Shown here piece after piece: positions 1 to 8,615 of a DNA stretch of 64,000 bases. The translations under genes and the position numbers were made by a program. This stretch comes from Alsobacter sp045348435. GTDB taxonomy: Bacteria > Pseudomonadota > Alphaproteobacteria > Rhizobiales > Beijerinckiaceae. Location: the NCBI RefSeq assembly GCF_045348435.1, contig NZ_CP157484.1:4836001-4900000 (forward strand), written 5' to 3'. Below the pieces are notes generated by a model. It was not told the DNA's origin, made no database searches, and worked only from the letters and a program-made list of their open reading frames with translations. How positions within the stretch are numbered: position 1 is the first letter of the stretch; each line of letters opens with the position of its first letter.

Positions 1-271
1 CCACGGCCTTGATGTCGACCATGACCCAGGGCGAGCCCTCCGGCGCCGTGTGGTCCGGATAGGCCTCGCGGATCACCTCGACGACGCCGACGATCTCCTT
101 GCCCTCGTTGGAATGGTAGAAGAACCCCCGGTCGCCGAGTTTCATGGCCCGCAGGTTGAGCTTGGCGAGGTGGTTGCGCACGCCGTTCCAGTGCGTGCCC
201 TTGTCGCCCTCCGCAACGAGGGCGTCCCACGAGAAGACGTCGGGTTCGGACTTGTAGAGCCAATGGGCCAT
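1..271 (-). CDS. EVE domain-containing protein (partial, N-terminal 90 residues)
   Basis: The reading frame runs off the left edge of the window, so only the N-terminus is seen. It starts MAHWLYKSEPDVFSWD and continues through THWNGVRNHLAKLNLRAM and a FFYHSN segment, which are typical of EVE-domain proteins (thymocyte nuclear protein 1 family, PUA-like fold). These proteins are thought to bind modified nucleobases; the cellular role in bacteria is not settled. The ATG at 271 is chosen because the family begins almost exactly with this WL.KSEP motif. ftsY lies directly upstream on the same strand with a 54-base gap. Confidence 0.85.
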   Translation of the reverse strand, partial: MAHWLYKSEPDVFSWDALVAEGDKGTHWNGVRNHLAKLNLRAMKLGDRGFFYHSNEGKEIVGVVEVIREAYPDHTAPEGSPWVMVDIKAV

Positions 272-325
272 GCGGGGCGTTCCGGGATGCGTGAACCACT
301 TCTAGCGGAAGCGAGGCAGGCGGCG

Positions 326-1477
326 CTACTCCAGCCCGGCGATCGCCCGGGCGAAGTCGCGGGCCTCGAAGGGCTCCAGGTCGTCGACGCCCTCGCCGAC
401 GCCGATGAAATGCACCGGCAGGCCGAATTTCGCCGCCAGCGCCACCAGGATGCCGCCCCGGGCGGTGCCGTCGAGCTTGGTCATCACCAGGCCGGTCACG
501 CCGGCGATCTTGCCGAAGATCTCGGCCTGCGACAGCGCGTTCTGCCCCACGGTGGCGTCCAGCACCAGCAGCACCGCATGCGGGGCGCTGGCGTCCATCT
601 TGCGGATGACGCGGACGATCTTCTCCAGCTCGGCCATCAGCTCGGCGCGGTTCTGCAGCCGGCCCGCGGTGTCGATGAGCAGCACGTCCGTTTCGGCCTC
701 GCGCGCCTGGGTGAGGGCGTCGAAGGCGAGCCCGGCGGCGTCCGCGCCCTGCGGGCGGGACACCACCGGCGCGCCGGTGCGGTCGCCCCACACTTTCAGC
801 TGCTCGATCGCGGCGGCCCGGAAGGTGTCGCCCGCGGCCAGCATCAGGCTCTTGCCCTCGCGCCGGAACTTGGCCGCGAGCTTGCCGATCGTGGTGGTCT
901 TGCCGGAGCCGTTGACGCCGACCATCAGGATGACGAACGGCTTCTTCGTCGCGTCGATCACGAGCGGCCGGGCCACGGGCGCGAGCGCGCGCTCCACTTC
1001 GGCGGCGAGGATCTGCTTCACCTCCTCGGGCGCGATATCCTTGCCGTAGCGGCCCTTGCCGACCGCCTCGACGATGCGCGACGACACGTCGACCCCCAGA
1101 TCGGCCTGGACGAGGATGTCCTCCAGCTCCTCCAGCGTGTCAGCGTCGAGCTTGCGCTTGGTGAAGATGTCCGTGATGCCGCCGCCGATGGCGGAGGACG
1201 AGCGCGACAGCCCCTCCTTGAGGCGCGTCCACCAGGAGCGCCGGCCGCCGGCGGGCTCGGCGGCGGGCGCCTCCTCGGCGAAGGGCGAGGGCGTCTCGGG
1301 CAACCGGAACCCGCCCGGGCCGACGGCCGGGATCGACTCCGGGACGGCCTCGGTCTCCGGCGCGAGAGCCTCGGCCGCGGCGGACGGCTCGGCGGCGGGC
1401 TCGGACGCCGGGGCGGGCTGCTCGCGCCCGAACAGGCGGGAGAAAAATCCGGGCTTCTTCTCGGTCTCGTCGGTCAT
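326..1477 (-). CDS. ftsY: Signal recognition particle receptor FtsY
   Basis: Membrane-associated SRP receptor GTPase that docks the Ffh/4.5S RNA-ribosome complex at the translocon. The 383-residue product has an acidic, Ala/Pro-rich A domain (residues 1 to about 80) opening with KKPGFFSRLFGRE, a helical N domain, then the G domain with P-loop GVNGSGKTTT near residue 188, AAGDTFRAAA, DTAGR and TKLDGTARGG motifs. The frame stays open far upstream, but the ATG at 1477 gives the usual N-terminus. The C-terminus ends AIAGLE, as is normal for alphaproteobacterial FtsY. Divergent from the pseudouridine synthase gene. Confidence 0.96.
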   Translation of the reverse strand: MTDETEKKPGFFSRLFGREQPAPASEPAAEPSAAAEALAPETEAVPESIPAVGPGGFRLPETPSPFAEEAPAAEPAGGRRSWWTRLKEGLSRSSSAIGGGITDIFTKRKLDADTLEELEDILVQADLGVDVSSRIVEAVGKGRYGKDIAPEEVKQILAAEVERALAPVARPLVIDATKKPFVILMVGVNGSGKTTTIGKLAAKFRREGKSLMLAAGDTFRAAAIEQLKVWGDRTGAPVVSRPQGADAAGLAFDALTQAREAETDVLLIDTAGRLQNRAELMAELEKIVRVIRKMDASAPHAVLLVLDATVGQNALSQAEIFGKIAGVTGLVMTKLDGTARGGILVALAAKFGLPVHFIGVGEGVDDLEPFEARDFARAIAGLE

Positions 1478-1528
1478 TGGGCCTCGATAGCGGTTTCGCG
1501 CCGCGGCCGGAAGGGATAAGCCCCAGAT

Positions 1529-2350
1529 ATGTCGTCCCACCCCCTCGATCCACCCGCCGCGCCGGCGAGGCCGAACCGTCCCGCCCTGGACCTGGAGGCC
1601 CGCCTGCTGCACCGCGACGGGCTGTTGCTGATCCTCGACAAGCCCGCCGGCGTGCCGGTGCATCGCGGTCCGAAGGGCGACCGGCCGGGCGAGATCAACC
1701 TGGAGCAGTTCTTCGACCAGTTGATGTTCGGCCTGCCGCGCGCGCCCTCTTTGGCCCATCGGCTCGACAAGGACACCTCCGGCTGCCTGGTGCTGGGACG
1801 CCACCGCAAGGCGCTGGAGAAGCTCGGCCTCCTGTTCAAGCAGGGCAAGGTCGACAAGACCTACTGGGCCGTGGTGGAGGGCGAGCCGGCCGGGGACGCC
1901 GGCGAGATCGACCTGGCCCTCGGCCGCCTCGACGAGAGCCGCGGCTGGTGGATGAAGGCGGATCCAGCGGGCCTGCCCTCCCGCACGCTCTGGCGCGTTC
2001 TGGGCCGGGGCGCCGATCAGGCGACCGGCGCGCCGATCGCCTGGCTCGCTTTGGAGCCGATCACCGGCCGCACGCACCAGCTGCGCGTCCATTGCCAGGC
2101 GATGGGCTGGCCCATCCTCGGCGACCCCATCTACGGCTCGGCGCCGCGCGCCGGCGGCCCGCCGCTGCACCTGCATTCGCGCGAGATCGTGGTGCCGATG
2201 TCGAAGAACAAGGAGCCCGTCCGGGCCGTCGCGCCCGCCCCGCCCCACATGCGCGAACGGCTGCGGGCTTGCGGGTGGGAGGGGGTGGAGATGCCGTCCG
2301 CCAGCGCGCCCCTTCCCGCCCCGGGAGAAGGCGTCGAGGGCCGGAGATGA
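1529..2350 (+). CDS. RluA-family pseudouridine synthase
   Basis: Converts a uridine to pseudouridine in rRNA or tRNA; the exact target cannot be read from sequence. The 273-residue protein carries the catalytic motif HRLDKDTSG near residue 77 (the Asp is the nucleophile of the family), an ILDKPAGVPVHRG element before it, and a GRTHQLRVH motif followed by GWPILGDPIYG. No N-terminal S4 domain is present, so it resembles RluA/TruC-like enzymes rather than RluC or RluD. The C-terminal 30 residues are a low-complexity tail. Divergent from ftsY with about 50 bases between the starts. Confidence 0.9.
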   Translation: MSSHPLDPPAAPARPNRPALDLEARLLHRDGLLLILDKPAGVPVHRGPKGDRPGEINLEQFFDQLMFGLPRAPSLAHRLDKDTSGCLVLGRHRKALEKLGLLFKQGKVDKTYWAVVEGEPAGDAGEIDLALGRLDESRGWWMKADPAGLPSRTLWRVLGRGADQATGAPIAWLALEPITGRTHQLRVHCQAMGWPILGDPIYGSAPRAGGPPLHLHSREIVVPMSKNKEPVRAVAPAPPHMRERLRACGWEGVEMPSASAPLPAPGEGVEGRR

Positions 2351-2366
2351 GAGAGATCGCTTCGGC

Positions 2367-3311
2367 CTAATCCGCCTTGCGCCGCCCGAAATCCGGCTCG
2401 GGCGTCTCTTGGCCCAGGTCGATGATGCCGCGGCGGATGGCACGGGTGCGGGTGAAGAGGTTGAACAGCGCGTCGCCGTCGCCCCAGCGGATGGCCCGCT
2501 GCAGCGTGCTCAGGTCCTCGCTGAAGCGGCCCAGCATCTCCAGCACGGCGTCCTTGTTGTTCAGGAACACGTCGCGCCACATCGTCGGGTCGGACGCCGC
2601 GATGCGGGTGAAGTCGCGAAAGCCGCCGGCCGAGAACTTGATCACCTCCGACTGCGTGACCTCCTCGAGGTCGGCCGCGGTGCCGACGATGTTGTAGGCG
2701 ATCAGGTGCGGCACGTGGCTCGTGATGGCCAGCACCAGGTCGTGATGCTGCGGGCTCATGGCCTCGACCATGGAGCCCAGCGCCTCCCAGAACGCCCGCA
2801 CCTTGTCCACCGCGCCCTGGTCGGCGCCGTCCGGCGGCGTCAGGATGCACCAGCGCCCGTGGAACAGCGAGGCGAAGCCGGCGTCGGGGCCGGAATGCTC
2901 GGTGCCGGCCACCGGATGGGCGGGGACGAAATGCACGCCTGGCGGCAGCTGCGGCTGCACCTGCGCCACCACGGAGCCCTTCACGGAGCCCACGTCCGAC
3001 ACGATGGCGCCCGGCGCGAGCGCGTCGCGCATCTCGGCCGCCACCGCCCCGCAGGCGCCCACCGGCACGCACAGGATGACGTAGTCGGCGCCCCGGACGG
3101 CGTCCGCCACCGTGGCGGCGACCTCGTCGACGAGGCCGAGCTCGGCGACGCGGGCGCGGACCTGCGGCGACGCGTCGGCCGCCACGAGCTGGCCGGCGAG
3201 GTTGAGGCGCTGGGCGGCGCGCGCCAGCGACGACCCGATCAGCCCCATGCCGATGATGGCGAGGCGCCCGAACACGGGCCGGTCGAGCGGCGGTCCGAGG
3301 CGGTCAGGCAC
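2367..3311 (-). CDS. tyrC: Prephenate/arogenate (cyclohexadienyl) dehydrogenase
   Basis: NAD(P)-dependent oxidative decarboxylation in tyrosine synthesis. The 314-residue product opens with a Rossmann motif IIGMGLIGSSLARAA (residues 18-32) and has the HPVAGTEHSGP motif near residue 134 that holds the substrate-binding His, followed by an all-helical C-terminal domain. No chorismate mutase or ACT domain is attached. It starts with GTG at 3311, inside the 3' end of hisC (8-base overlap), so the two are probably translationally coupled. This pairing with an aromatic/histidinol-phosphate aminotransferase is common in Rhizobiales. Cyclohexadienyl versus strict prephenate specificity cannot be decided here. 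Confidence 0.9.
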   Translation of the reverse strand: MPDRLGPPLDRPVFGRLAIIGMGLIGSSLARAAQRLNLAGQLVAADASPQVRARVAELGLVDEVAATVADAVRGADYVILCVPVGACGAVAAEMRDALAPGAIVSDVGSVKGSVVAQVQPQLPPGVHFVPAHPVAGTEHSGPDAGFASLFHGRWCILTPPDGADQGAVDKVRAFWEALGSMVEAMSPQHHDLVLAITSHVPHLIAYNIVGTAADLEEVTQSEVIKFSAGGFRDFTRIAASDPTMWRDVFLNNKDAVLEMLGRFSEDLSTLQRAIRWGDGDALFNLFTRTRAIRRGIIDLGQETPEPDFGRRKAD

Positions 3312-4416
3312 GGGCCGCGCCCCCCTGCTGCATGAAGTCGCGCAGCGCCTGGACGACGAGGCGGTTGGCCTCCTCGGTCCCGACCGTCAGGCGCAGCGCG
3401 TCGGGCAGCCCATAGGCGCCCACGGCGCGCAGGATGAGGCCGCGCGCCGACAGGAAGGCGTCCGCCGCCCGGGCCGAACGGCCGTCCGGGAAGTGGATCA
3501 GCACGAAATTTCCGACGCTTGGCGTCACCCTGAGGCCCAGGGCCTCGATCTCGGTCGTCAGCCAGGGCAGCCATTTCTCGTTGTGGGCCGCCGCGGCCGC
3601 CACATGCGCCTCGTCGGCCAGCGCCGCGACGCCCGCCTCGAGCGCGGGACCGCTCACATTGAACGGGCCGCGGATGCGGTTGAGCGCGTCGGCCACAGGG
3701 GCCGGCGCGTAGCACCAGCCGAGGCGCAGCAGCGCCAGCCCGTAGATCTTGGAGAAGGTGCGGCACATCACGACATTGTCGCTGGTCGAGACCAGCTCGA
3801 TGCCGGCCGCATAGTCGTTGCGGCGGACATATTCCGCATAGGCGGCGTCCAGCACCAGCAGCACCTGCGGCGGCAGCCCGGCGTGCAGCCGCTTGACCTC
3901 CTCGAAAGGCAGATAGGTGCCGGTCGGATTGTTGGGATTGGCGAGGAAGACGATCTTGGTGCGCGGCGTGACGGCGGCCAGGATGCCGTCCACGTCGGCC
4001 GTCAGGTTCTTCTCCGGCACGACCACGGGGGTTCCGCCCGCGGCCATCAGGGCGATCTTGTAGACCAGAAACCCGTATTGCGAGTAGATCCCCTCGTCGC
4101 CCGGCCCCACATAGGCGTGCGTCAGCAGGTTCAGGATCTCGTCCGACCCCGCGCCGCAGACGATGCGGGCCGGATCGAGGCCGTATTTGGCGCCGATCGC
4201 CTCGCGCAGGCCGGAGGCGGACCCGTCCGGATAGAGCTCCAGCTTGTCGCCCGCCTTGCGGTAGGCCTCGACGGCGCGCGGCGACGGGCCGAGCGGGTTC
4301 TCGTTGGACGAGAGCTTGTGCAGCTTCACGCCGGCCGGCGCGCCGCTCTTGCCGGGAACATAGGCCTCGATGTCGAGGACGCCGGGGCGGGGCGTGGGGC
4401 GGGCGGTTGCGGTCAT
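3304..4416 (-). CDS. hisC: Histidinol-phosphate / aromatic aminotransferase (HisC-like)
   Basis: PLP-dependent class I/II aminotransferase of 370 residues. Visible marks are KLSSNENPLGPSP near residue 38, the substrate loop FLANPNNPTGTY, and the PLP-lysine segment RTFSKIYGLALLRLGW near residue 220. HisC-type enzymes in this genomic position commonly serve aromatic amino acid synthesis as well as, or instead of, histidine synthesis. That reading is supported by the overlapping tyrC downstream and the chorismate mutase gene upstream on the same strand. The ATG at 4416 follows a GGACACGACCG stretch. Confidence 0.9.
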   Translation of the reverse strand: MTATARPTPRPGVLDIEAYVPGKSGAPAGVKLHKLSSNENPLGPSPRAVEAYRKAGDKLELYPDGSASGLREAIGAKYGLDPARIVCGAGSDEILNLLTHAYVGPGDEGIYSQYGFLVYKIALMAAGGTPVVVPEKNLTADVDGILAAVTPRTKIVFLANPNNPTGTYLPFEEVKRLHAGLPPQVLLVLDAAYAEYVRRNDYAAGIELVSTSDNVVMCRTFSKIYGLALLRLGWCYAPAPVADALNRIRGPFNVSGPALEAGVAALADEAHVAAAAAHNEKWLPWLTTEIEALGLRVTPSVGNFVLIHFPDGRSARAADAFLSARGLILRAVGAYGLPDALRLTVGTEEANRLVVQALRDFMQQGGAARA

Positions 4417-4443
4417 CGGTCGTGTCCAGTGCAGGCGAAGGGA

Positions 4444-5277
4444 TCAGGCGGGGAGGCGGAAGCGGGCGGCGTGGCTGCCGATCTCATGGACGTCGAACAC
4501 CCCGACGCCGAGCCCCGCCATGGCGTCCATGACGCCGTCGAGCGAGACGGTCCCGGGCGCGGCGACCAGCAGGTTGAGGCCGGACTCGTCGCCTGCGCTG
4601 CTCTCGACGCTGGCGCCCATGCGGGCCAGCGCCGGCTGCAGCCCTTCGCGCCAGCGCTCGACGCCCAGCGCATACAGCACGATGTCGCGCACGGCCGCGT
4701 CCTCGATCGGCTTGGAGATGCAATAGACCGGCATGCCGGCCGGATGCTGCGGCCGTTCCACGAAGGGCAGGCGGGCGATGATCTTGGGCCGGTCCGGCCC
4801 GGCCAGCGCCGTCCACCATGCGCCGGCCGCGCGGCCGGGCTCGGCCCGGAACACGCCGAGATCGCCGGCCGAATGCGCCACCGCGTCGATCACCGCCTTG
4901 GCGCTGTCATGCGGCATGTACGGAACCGTGAAGCCGAAATGGAAACGGCACGTGTCGCGCATCGGCGCATCGCCGCCCGAGATGTCGGCGTGCACCGCAT
5001 ACGGCGCCTGCACATACGTGAACGTCGACACGATGATGCGCCAGATGCTCTCCACCGTGTCGAACGGCAGCGTGCCCTTGTGGCGTTCGGCCAGCACCCG
5101 CATCTGCGACGCTTCGCGGCCGGGCCGGAAGGCCGAGCCGGAGACCTGCGTCTTCTTCACCTGGATCAGCGTGTCGATGATGCGCCCGCGCTCCATCAGG
5201 AGCTCGTGCATGCCCGCGTCGATACGGTCGATCTCGCGGCGAAGATCGTCCAGCGTCAGTTTCGGGGCGTCTGCCAT
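4444..5277 (-). CDS. Chorismate mutase (AroQ-type, with a C-terminal extension)
   Basis: Converts chorismate to prephenate, feeding tyrC and phenylalanine synthesis. Residues 8 to about 95 match the AroQ helical fold: LDDLRREIDRID, RGRIIDTLIQVKK and a FRPGREASQMRVL segment carrying the expected Arg, Lys and Glu/Gln residues. The remaining ~185 residues resemble the long form found in alphaproteobacteria; I do not recognise a complete prephenate dehydratase catalytic motif in them, and the end has a regulatory-domain look (VGVFDVHEIGSHAARF). ATG at 5277 (MADAPKLTLDD) is preferred over a start 19 codons upstream because homologues begin near the AroQ helix. It is first in a run with hisC and tyrC. 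Confidence 0.82.
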   Translation of the reverse strand: MADAPKLTLDDLRREIDRIDAGMHELLMERGRIIDTLIQVKKTQVSGSAFRPGREASQMRVLAERHKGTLPFDTVESIWRIIVSTFTYVQAPYAVHADISGGDAPMRDTCRFHFGFTVPYMPHDSAKAVIDAVAHSAGDLGVFRAEPGRAAGAWWTALAGPDRPKIIARLPFVERPQHPAGMPVYCISKPIEDAAVRDIVLYALGVERWREGLQPALARMGASVESSAGDESGLNLLVAAPGTVSLDGVMDAMAGLGVGVFDVHEIGSHAARFRLPA

Positions 5278-5401
5278 GGCTGCGATCCGGCGCGACCGGC
5301 CGTTCGCCGTCGCGAGGGCGCAGTCATAGAGCAAAAAAGGCCCGCGTGGGAACGGGGCGGCGCGCAGAAAAGCGCCGGCGCGGCGCGGGTGGCGCGGCCG
5401 G

Positions 5402-6202
5402 CTACTTCGGCAGCACGTAGATGAACAGCTCGAGTTCGGCGTCGCCGGCGTTCTGGCCCTGGTTGACGTATTCTTCGGTGAAGTTGTCCTTCACCTCGAT
5501 CCCCTTGGCGTCCAGATAGGCCGAGATCGCCTCATAGGTGCTGTCGATGTCGTCATACGGCGCCTTGTGGACGAACCGGATGGCGCGGCCGGCGGGAGTC
5601 TGGCCGAACTGGATGTCGGTCGCCAGCTCGGGCGGCCGGGACGCCGGGGCGGCCTCGATCGGCAGCTGGGCCTCGAAGCGGAAGCCCATGTCGTCCGTCT
5701 CCAGGAAGGTCGCGACCGGATTGCCGGTGATCTTCACGCCGGCCTTGCTCATCTCCGACTGCAGCTTCGCGAAGCTCTGGGTGAGCTTCTCGTAGCCCTC
5801 GTCCCACGTCGCCATGCCGCGCGTCACCGCCGAGGGGCGGCTCTCGAGCGTCACTTCGTCCGGCGTCGAGGGATCGGCCGGCGCGGGCGCCAGCGTGACG
5901 AGGCCGTTCGACGCAGGTGCGGCCTGGGCCGTCGGCGGCGCCACAGGGGCGGGAGCGGGAGCGGGGGCCGGCGTCGCCGGCGCGGCGGAGGGAGGCGCGG
6001 GCGTCCCCGGCGGCGGCGGCAGGGGCTGGCTCTCGACCGGGGCCGGGGCGGGCGCGGTCTGCGCCAGCGCCGCGCCGCTCAGCGAAGGGCCGGCCGCCAG
6101 CGCCGCGATCGCCGCGATCCTGGCGAGGGCGGCCAGCGGGCCCGTGAAAGCGAGCCTCGTCCTGCCGCGGCCGCCCGACGCCGTTGTGAAGTCACCCGCC
6201 AT
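5402..6202 (-). CDS. Exported protein with a GyrI-like (effector-binding/SOUL-type) domain
   Basis: The 266-residue product has an N-terminal hydrophobic segment (about residues 20-45, ending SGAALAQTAPA) that looks like a signal peptide. A Pro/Ala-rich linker follows to about residue 105, then a ~150-residue domain. That domain contains a YEKLTQSFAKLQSEM helix, FRFEAQLPIE, a GRAIRFVHKAPYDDIDSTYEAI segment and a C-terminal strand ELFIYVLPK, the layout of GyrI-like small-molecule-binding domains. The ligand is unknown. The ATG at 6202 directly precedes the basic n-region. There is no DNA-binding domain, so it is not an AraC-type regulator. Confidence 0.72.
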   Translation of the reverse strand: MAGDFTTASGGRGRTRLAFTGPLAALARIAAIAALAAGPSLSGAALAQTAPAPAPVESQPLPPPPGTPAPPSAAPATPAPAPAPAPVAPPTAQAAPASNGLVTLAPAPADPSTPDEVTLESRPSAVTRGMATWDEGYEKLTQSFAKLQSEMSKAGVKITGNPVATFLETDDMGFRFEAQLPIEAAPASRPPELATDIQFGQTPAGRAIRFVHKAPYDDIDSTYEAISAYLDAKGIEVKDNFTEEYVNQGQNAGDAELELFIYVLPK

Positions 6203-6472
6203 CGCGCTGTCCCATCCTTCGAGGGTCTCGCCCGCGACGCGAATCGCCGGCGTGGTCCATGAGGCACAATAGGCCGACGCCCGAGGCGCGGTCGAGGCGC
6301 CGGGGCGCCCGGCCTGGTCGGGCCGGACATGCAGGAATCGGCGCCGGCCGGGCCGGCGGCCCGCGCGACGACTCGCGTTCGGCCCGCGGATCGTTATATG
6401 ACGCTTCGGCCCCGCCGCGGCGAGCGGAGGCTCAGCTGCGTCGCACCGCCTTCGCCGTGACGGATCTCCCCG
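6203..6472. other. Divergent intergenic region (270 bp) between the GyrI-like gene and dapF
   Basis: It must hold promoters for both divergent genes. I see no convincing -35/-10 pair, palindrome or RNA structure. The sequence is GC-rich except for a short TTATATGACGC stretch about 70 bases before dapF that could contribute a -10 element for it. Confidence 0.3.
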
Positions 6473-7360
6473 ATGAGCGCCCTGGTCGGCCGCCCCTTCC
6501 TGAAGATGAACGGCCTCGGCAACGAGATCGTGGTTCTGGACCTGCGCGGTACGGCGATCCGGGTGCGTCCGGAGGAGGCCCGGGCGATCGCCCGCGCGCC
6601 CGGCTCGCGCTTCGACCAGCTGATGGCGCTGCACGATCCGCGCACCCCCGGCACGGACGCGTTCATGCGCATCTACAACACGGACGGATCGGAATCCGGC
6701 GCCTGCGGCAACGGCACGCGCTGCGTCGCCTGGGCGCTGACGCAGGAGCCCGGCCTCGACGCGCCCAATGGCCGCACCGATCTGCTGCTGGAGACGAAGG
6801 CGGGGCTCCTGGCCTGCCGCCGCCAAGCCGGCGCCGACGTGGCGGTCGACATGGGCGCGCCGCGCCTGCGCTGGGACGAGATCCCGCTCGCAGAGGAATT
6901 CCGCGACACCACCGGCATCGAGCTGCAGGTCGGCCCCATCGACGCGCCGGTCCTGCACACGCCCTCGGTGGTCAACATGGGCAACCCTCATGCGATCTTC
7001 TGGGTCCGGGACGTCGAAGCGCACGATCTCGCCCGGGTGGGCCCGCTCCTGGAGAACCACCCGATCTTTCCCGAGCGGGCCAACATCTCCCTCGCGCATG
7101 TGACGGCGCGAGACGCCATTGTCCTCAAGGTCTGGGAGCGGGGCGTCGGCCTGACCCGCGCCTGCGGGTCGGCGGCCTGCGCGGCGACGGTGGCGGCGGT
7201 CCGCAAGGACCTGACCGGCCGGACCGTGCGGGTGACGCTGCCGGGCGGCGTGCTGACCATCGAGTGGCGCGAGAGCGACGGCCATGTGCTGATGACCGGC
7301 GCGACCGAGCTGGAGAGCCGCGGGACCTTCACGCCGGACGTCTTCGCCGGGGCCGCCTGA
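6473..7360 (+). CDS. dapF: Diaminopimelate epimerase
   Basis: Interconverts LL- and meso-diaminopimelate for lysine and peptidoglycan synthesis. The 295-residue protein has the two catalytic cysteines in their family contexts: GACGNGTRC (near residue 80) and TRACGSAACA (near residue 230). It also has the N-terminal FLKMNGLGNEIVVLD motif and MGNPHAIFWV. Its TGA is directly followed by the ATG of mtaB, an arrangement conserved in many Rhizobiales where dapF and mtaB are co-transcribed. The ribosome binding site is weak (GGATCTCCCCG before ATG). Confidence 0.96.
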   Translation: MSALVGRPFLKMNGLGNEIVVLDLRGTAIRVRPEEARAIARAPGSRFDQLMALHDPRTPGTDAFMRIYNTDGSESGACGNGTRCVAWALTQEPGLDAPNGRTDLLLETKAGLLACRRQAGADVAVDMGAPRLRWDEIPLAEEFRDTTGIELQVGPIDAPVLHTPSVVNMGNPHAIFWVRDVEAHDLARVGPLLENHPIFPERANISLAHVTARDAIVLKVWERGVGLTRACGSAACAATVAAVRKDLTGRTVRVTLPGGVLTIEWRESDGHVLMTGATELESRGTFTPDVFAGAA

Positions 7361-8611
7361 ATGGCCGTCGAGGTCCTCACCTTCGGCTGCCGGCTCAACA
7401 TCGTCGAATCCGAGACGATGCGCCGCCAGGCCAAGGAGGCCGGGCACGCCGACCTCGTCGTGGTGAACACCTGCGCGGTGACGGCCGAGGCCGCCCGGCA
7501 GGCAGGCCAGGCCATCCGCCGCATCAAGCGCGAAAGGCCCGGTGCCCGCATCGTCGCCACCGGCTGCGCCGTGCAGGTGGAGCCGGACCGCTTCGCCGCC
7601 ATGGCGGAGATCGACCGGGTCGTCGGCAATGTCGAGAAGCTCCAGCCGCGCACCTGGGCGACGCTGGCCGACCCGGCCGCCGATGTGCGGCGCGTGCTGG
7701 TGTCCGACGTGATGGCCGAACGCTCGGCCGGCGGCCGCATGGCCGACGGCTTCGAGGGCCGGACGCGCGCCTTCGTGCAGGTGCAGAACGGCTGCGACCA
7801 CCGCTGCACCTTCTGCATCATCCCGTTCGGACGCGGGAACTCCCGCTCCGTCCCCATGGGAGAGGCGCTGGACCAGATCGCGCGCCTCGCCGACGCCGGC
7901 TACGCCGAGGTGGTGCTGACCGGCGTCGACATCACCAGCTACGGGGCGGACCTGCCGGGCGCGCCGCGCCTCGGCGCCCTGGTGAAGGCCGCCCTGCGCC
8001 GCGCGCCCGCGCTCCAGCGGCTGCGGATCTCCTCGATCGATTCGGTGGAGGCCGACGACGACCTCATGGACGCCATCGCGACCGAGCCCCGCCTGATGCC
8101 GCATCTGCATCTGTCGCTGCAGGCCGGCGACGACGTGATCCTGAAGCGCATGAAGCGCCGGCACCGGCGCGACGACGCCATCCGGTTCTGCGAGACCGTG
8201 CGGCGGCTGCGCCCGGGCGTCGCGCTGGGGGCCGACCTGATCGCCGGCTTCCCGACCGAGACCGAGGCCATGTTCGAGCGCTCGCTCGCCCTCGTGGACG
8301 AATGCGGCCTGACGCAGCTTCACGTCTTCCCGTTCTCGGCCCGGCCCGGAACCCCGGCGGCCCGCATGCCGCAGGTCGACGGCGCGGTCGTCAAGGACCG
8401 GGCCGCGCGCCTGCGCCGCAAGGGCGAGGCCGCGTGGGCCGCCTATCTGGACGCGCAGGTCGGGCGCCGGAAACTGGTGCTCGTGGAGCGCAACCGGCTG
8501 GGCCGCACCGAGGCGTTCTCGCCGGTGCGCTTCGCCGAGCAGCCCGAGCCGGGCCGCATCATCGACGTGCTGATCGCCGGACAGGACGGGCGCGAGCTGC
8601 GCGCCGCCTGA
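7361..8611 (+). CDS. mtaB: tRNA (N6-threonylcarbamoyladenosine-37-C2) methylthiotransferase MtaB
   Basis: Radical-SAM enzyme that adds a methylthio group to t6A37 of ANN-decoding tRNAs. The 416-residue product has the N-terminal UPF0004 cysteines (FGCRLN, NTCAVT, TGCAVQ) for one iron-sulfur cluster, then the radical-SAM triad NGCDHRCTFCIIPFGRG near residue 140, and a C-terminal TRAM-like region. It begins immediately after the dapF stop codon. The tsaD gene, needed to make its t6A substrate, also lies in this window (30330-31367). Confidence 0.93.
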   Translation: MAVEVLTFGCRLNIVESETMRRQAKEAGHADLVVVNTCAVTAEAARQAGQAIRRIKRERPGARIVATGCAVQVEPDRFAAMAEIDRVVGNVEKLQPRTWATLADPAADVRRVLVSDVMAERSAGGRMADGFEGRTRAFVQVQNGCDHRCTFCIIPFGRGNSRSVPMGEALDQIARLADAGYAEVVLTGVDITSYGADLPGAPRLGALVKAALRRAPALQRLRISSIDSVEADDDLMDAIATEPRLMPHLHLSLQAGDDVILKRMKRRHRRDDAIRFCETVRRLRPGVALGADLIAGFPTETEAMFERSLALVDECGLTQLHVFPFSARPGTPAARMPQVDGAVVKDRAARLRRKGEAAWAAYLDAQVGRRKLVLVERNRLGRTEAFSPVRFAEQPEPGRIIDVLIAGQDGRELRAA

Positions 8612-8615
8612 CGCC

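Noticed and set aside
3112..5424. A 770-codon plus-strand frame over tyrC, hisC and chorismate mutase
   Set aside because: Antisense to three recognised genes, low-complexity Arg/His/Gly/Ala composition and no domain signature.
5402..8323. A 973-codon open frame on the minus strand across dapF and mtaB
   Set aside because: High GC gives long antisense frames. Only its last 266 codons (the exported GyrI-like protein) have coding character; the rest lies opposite two well-identified genes.
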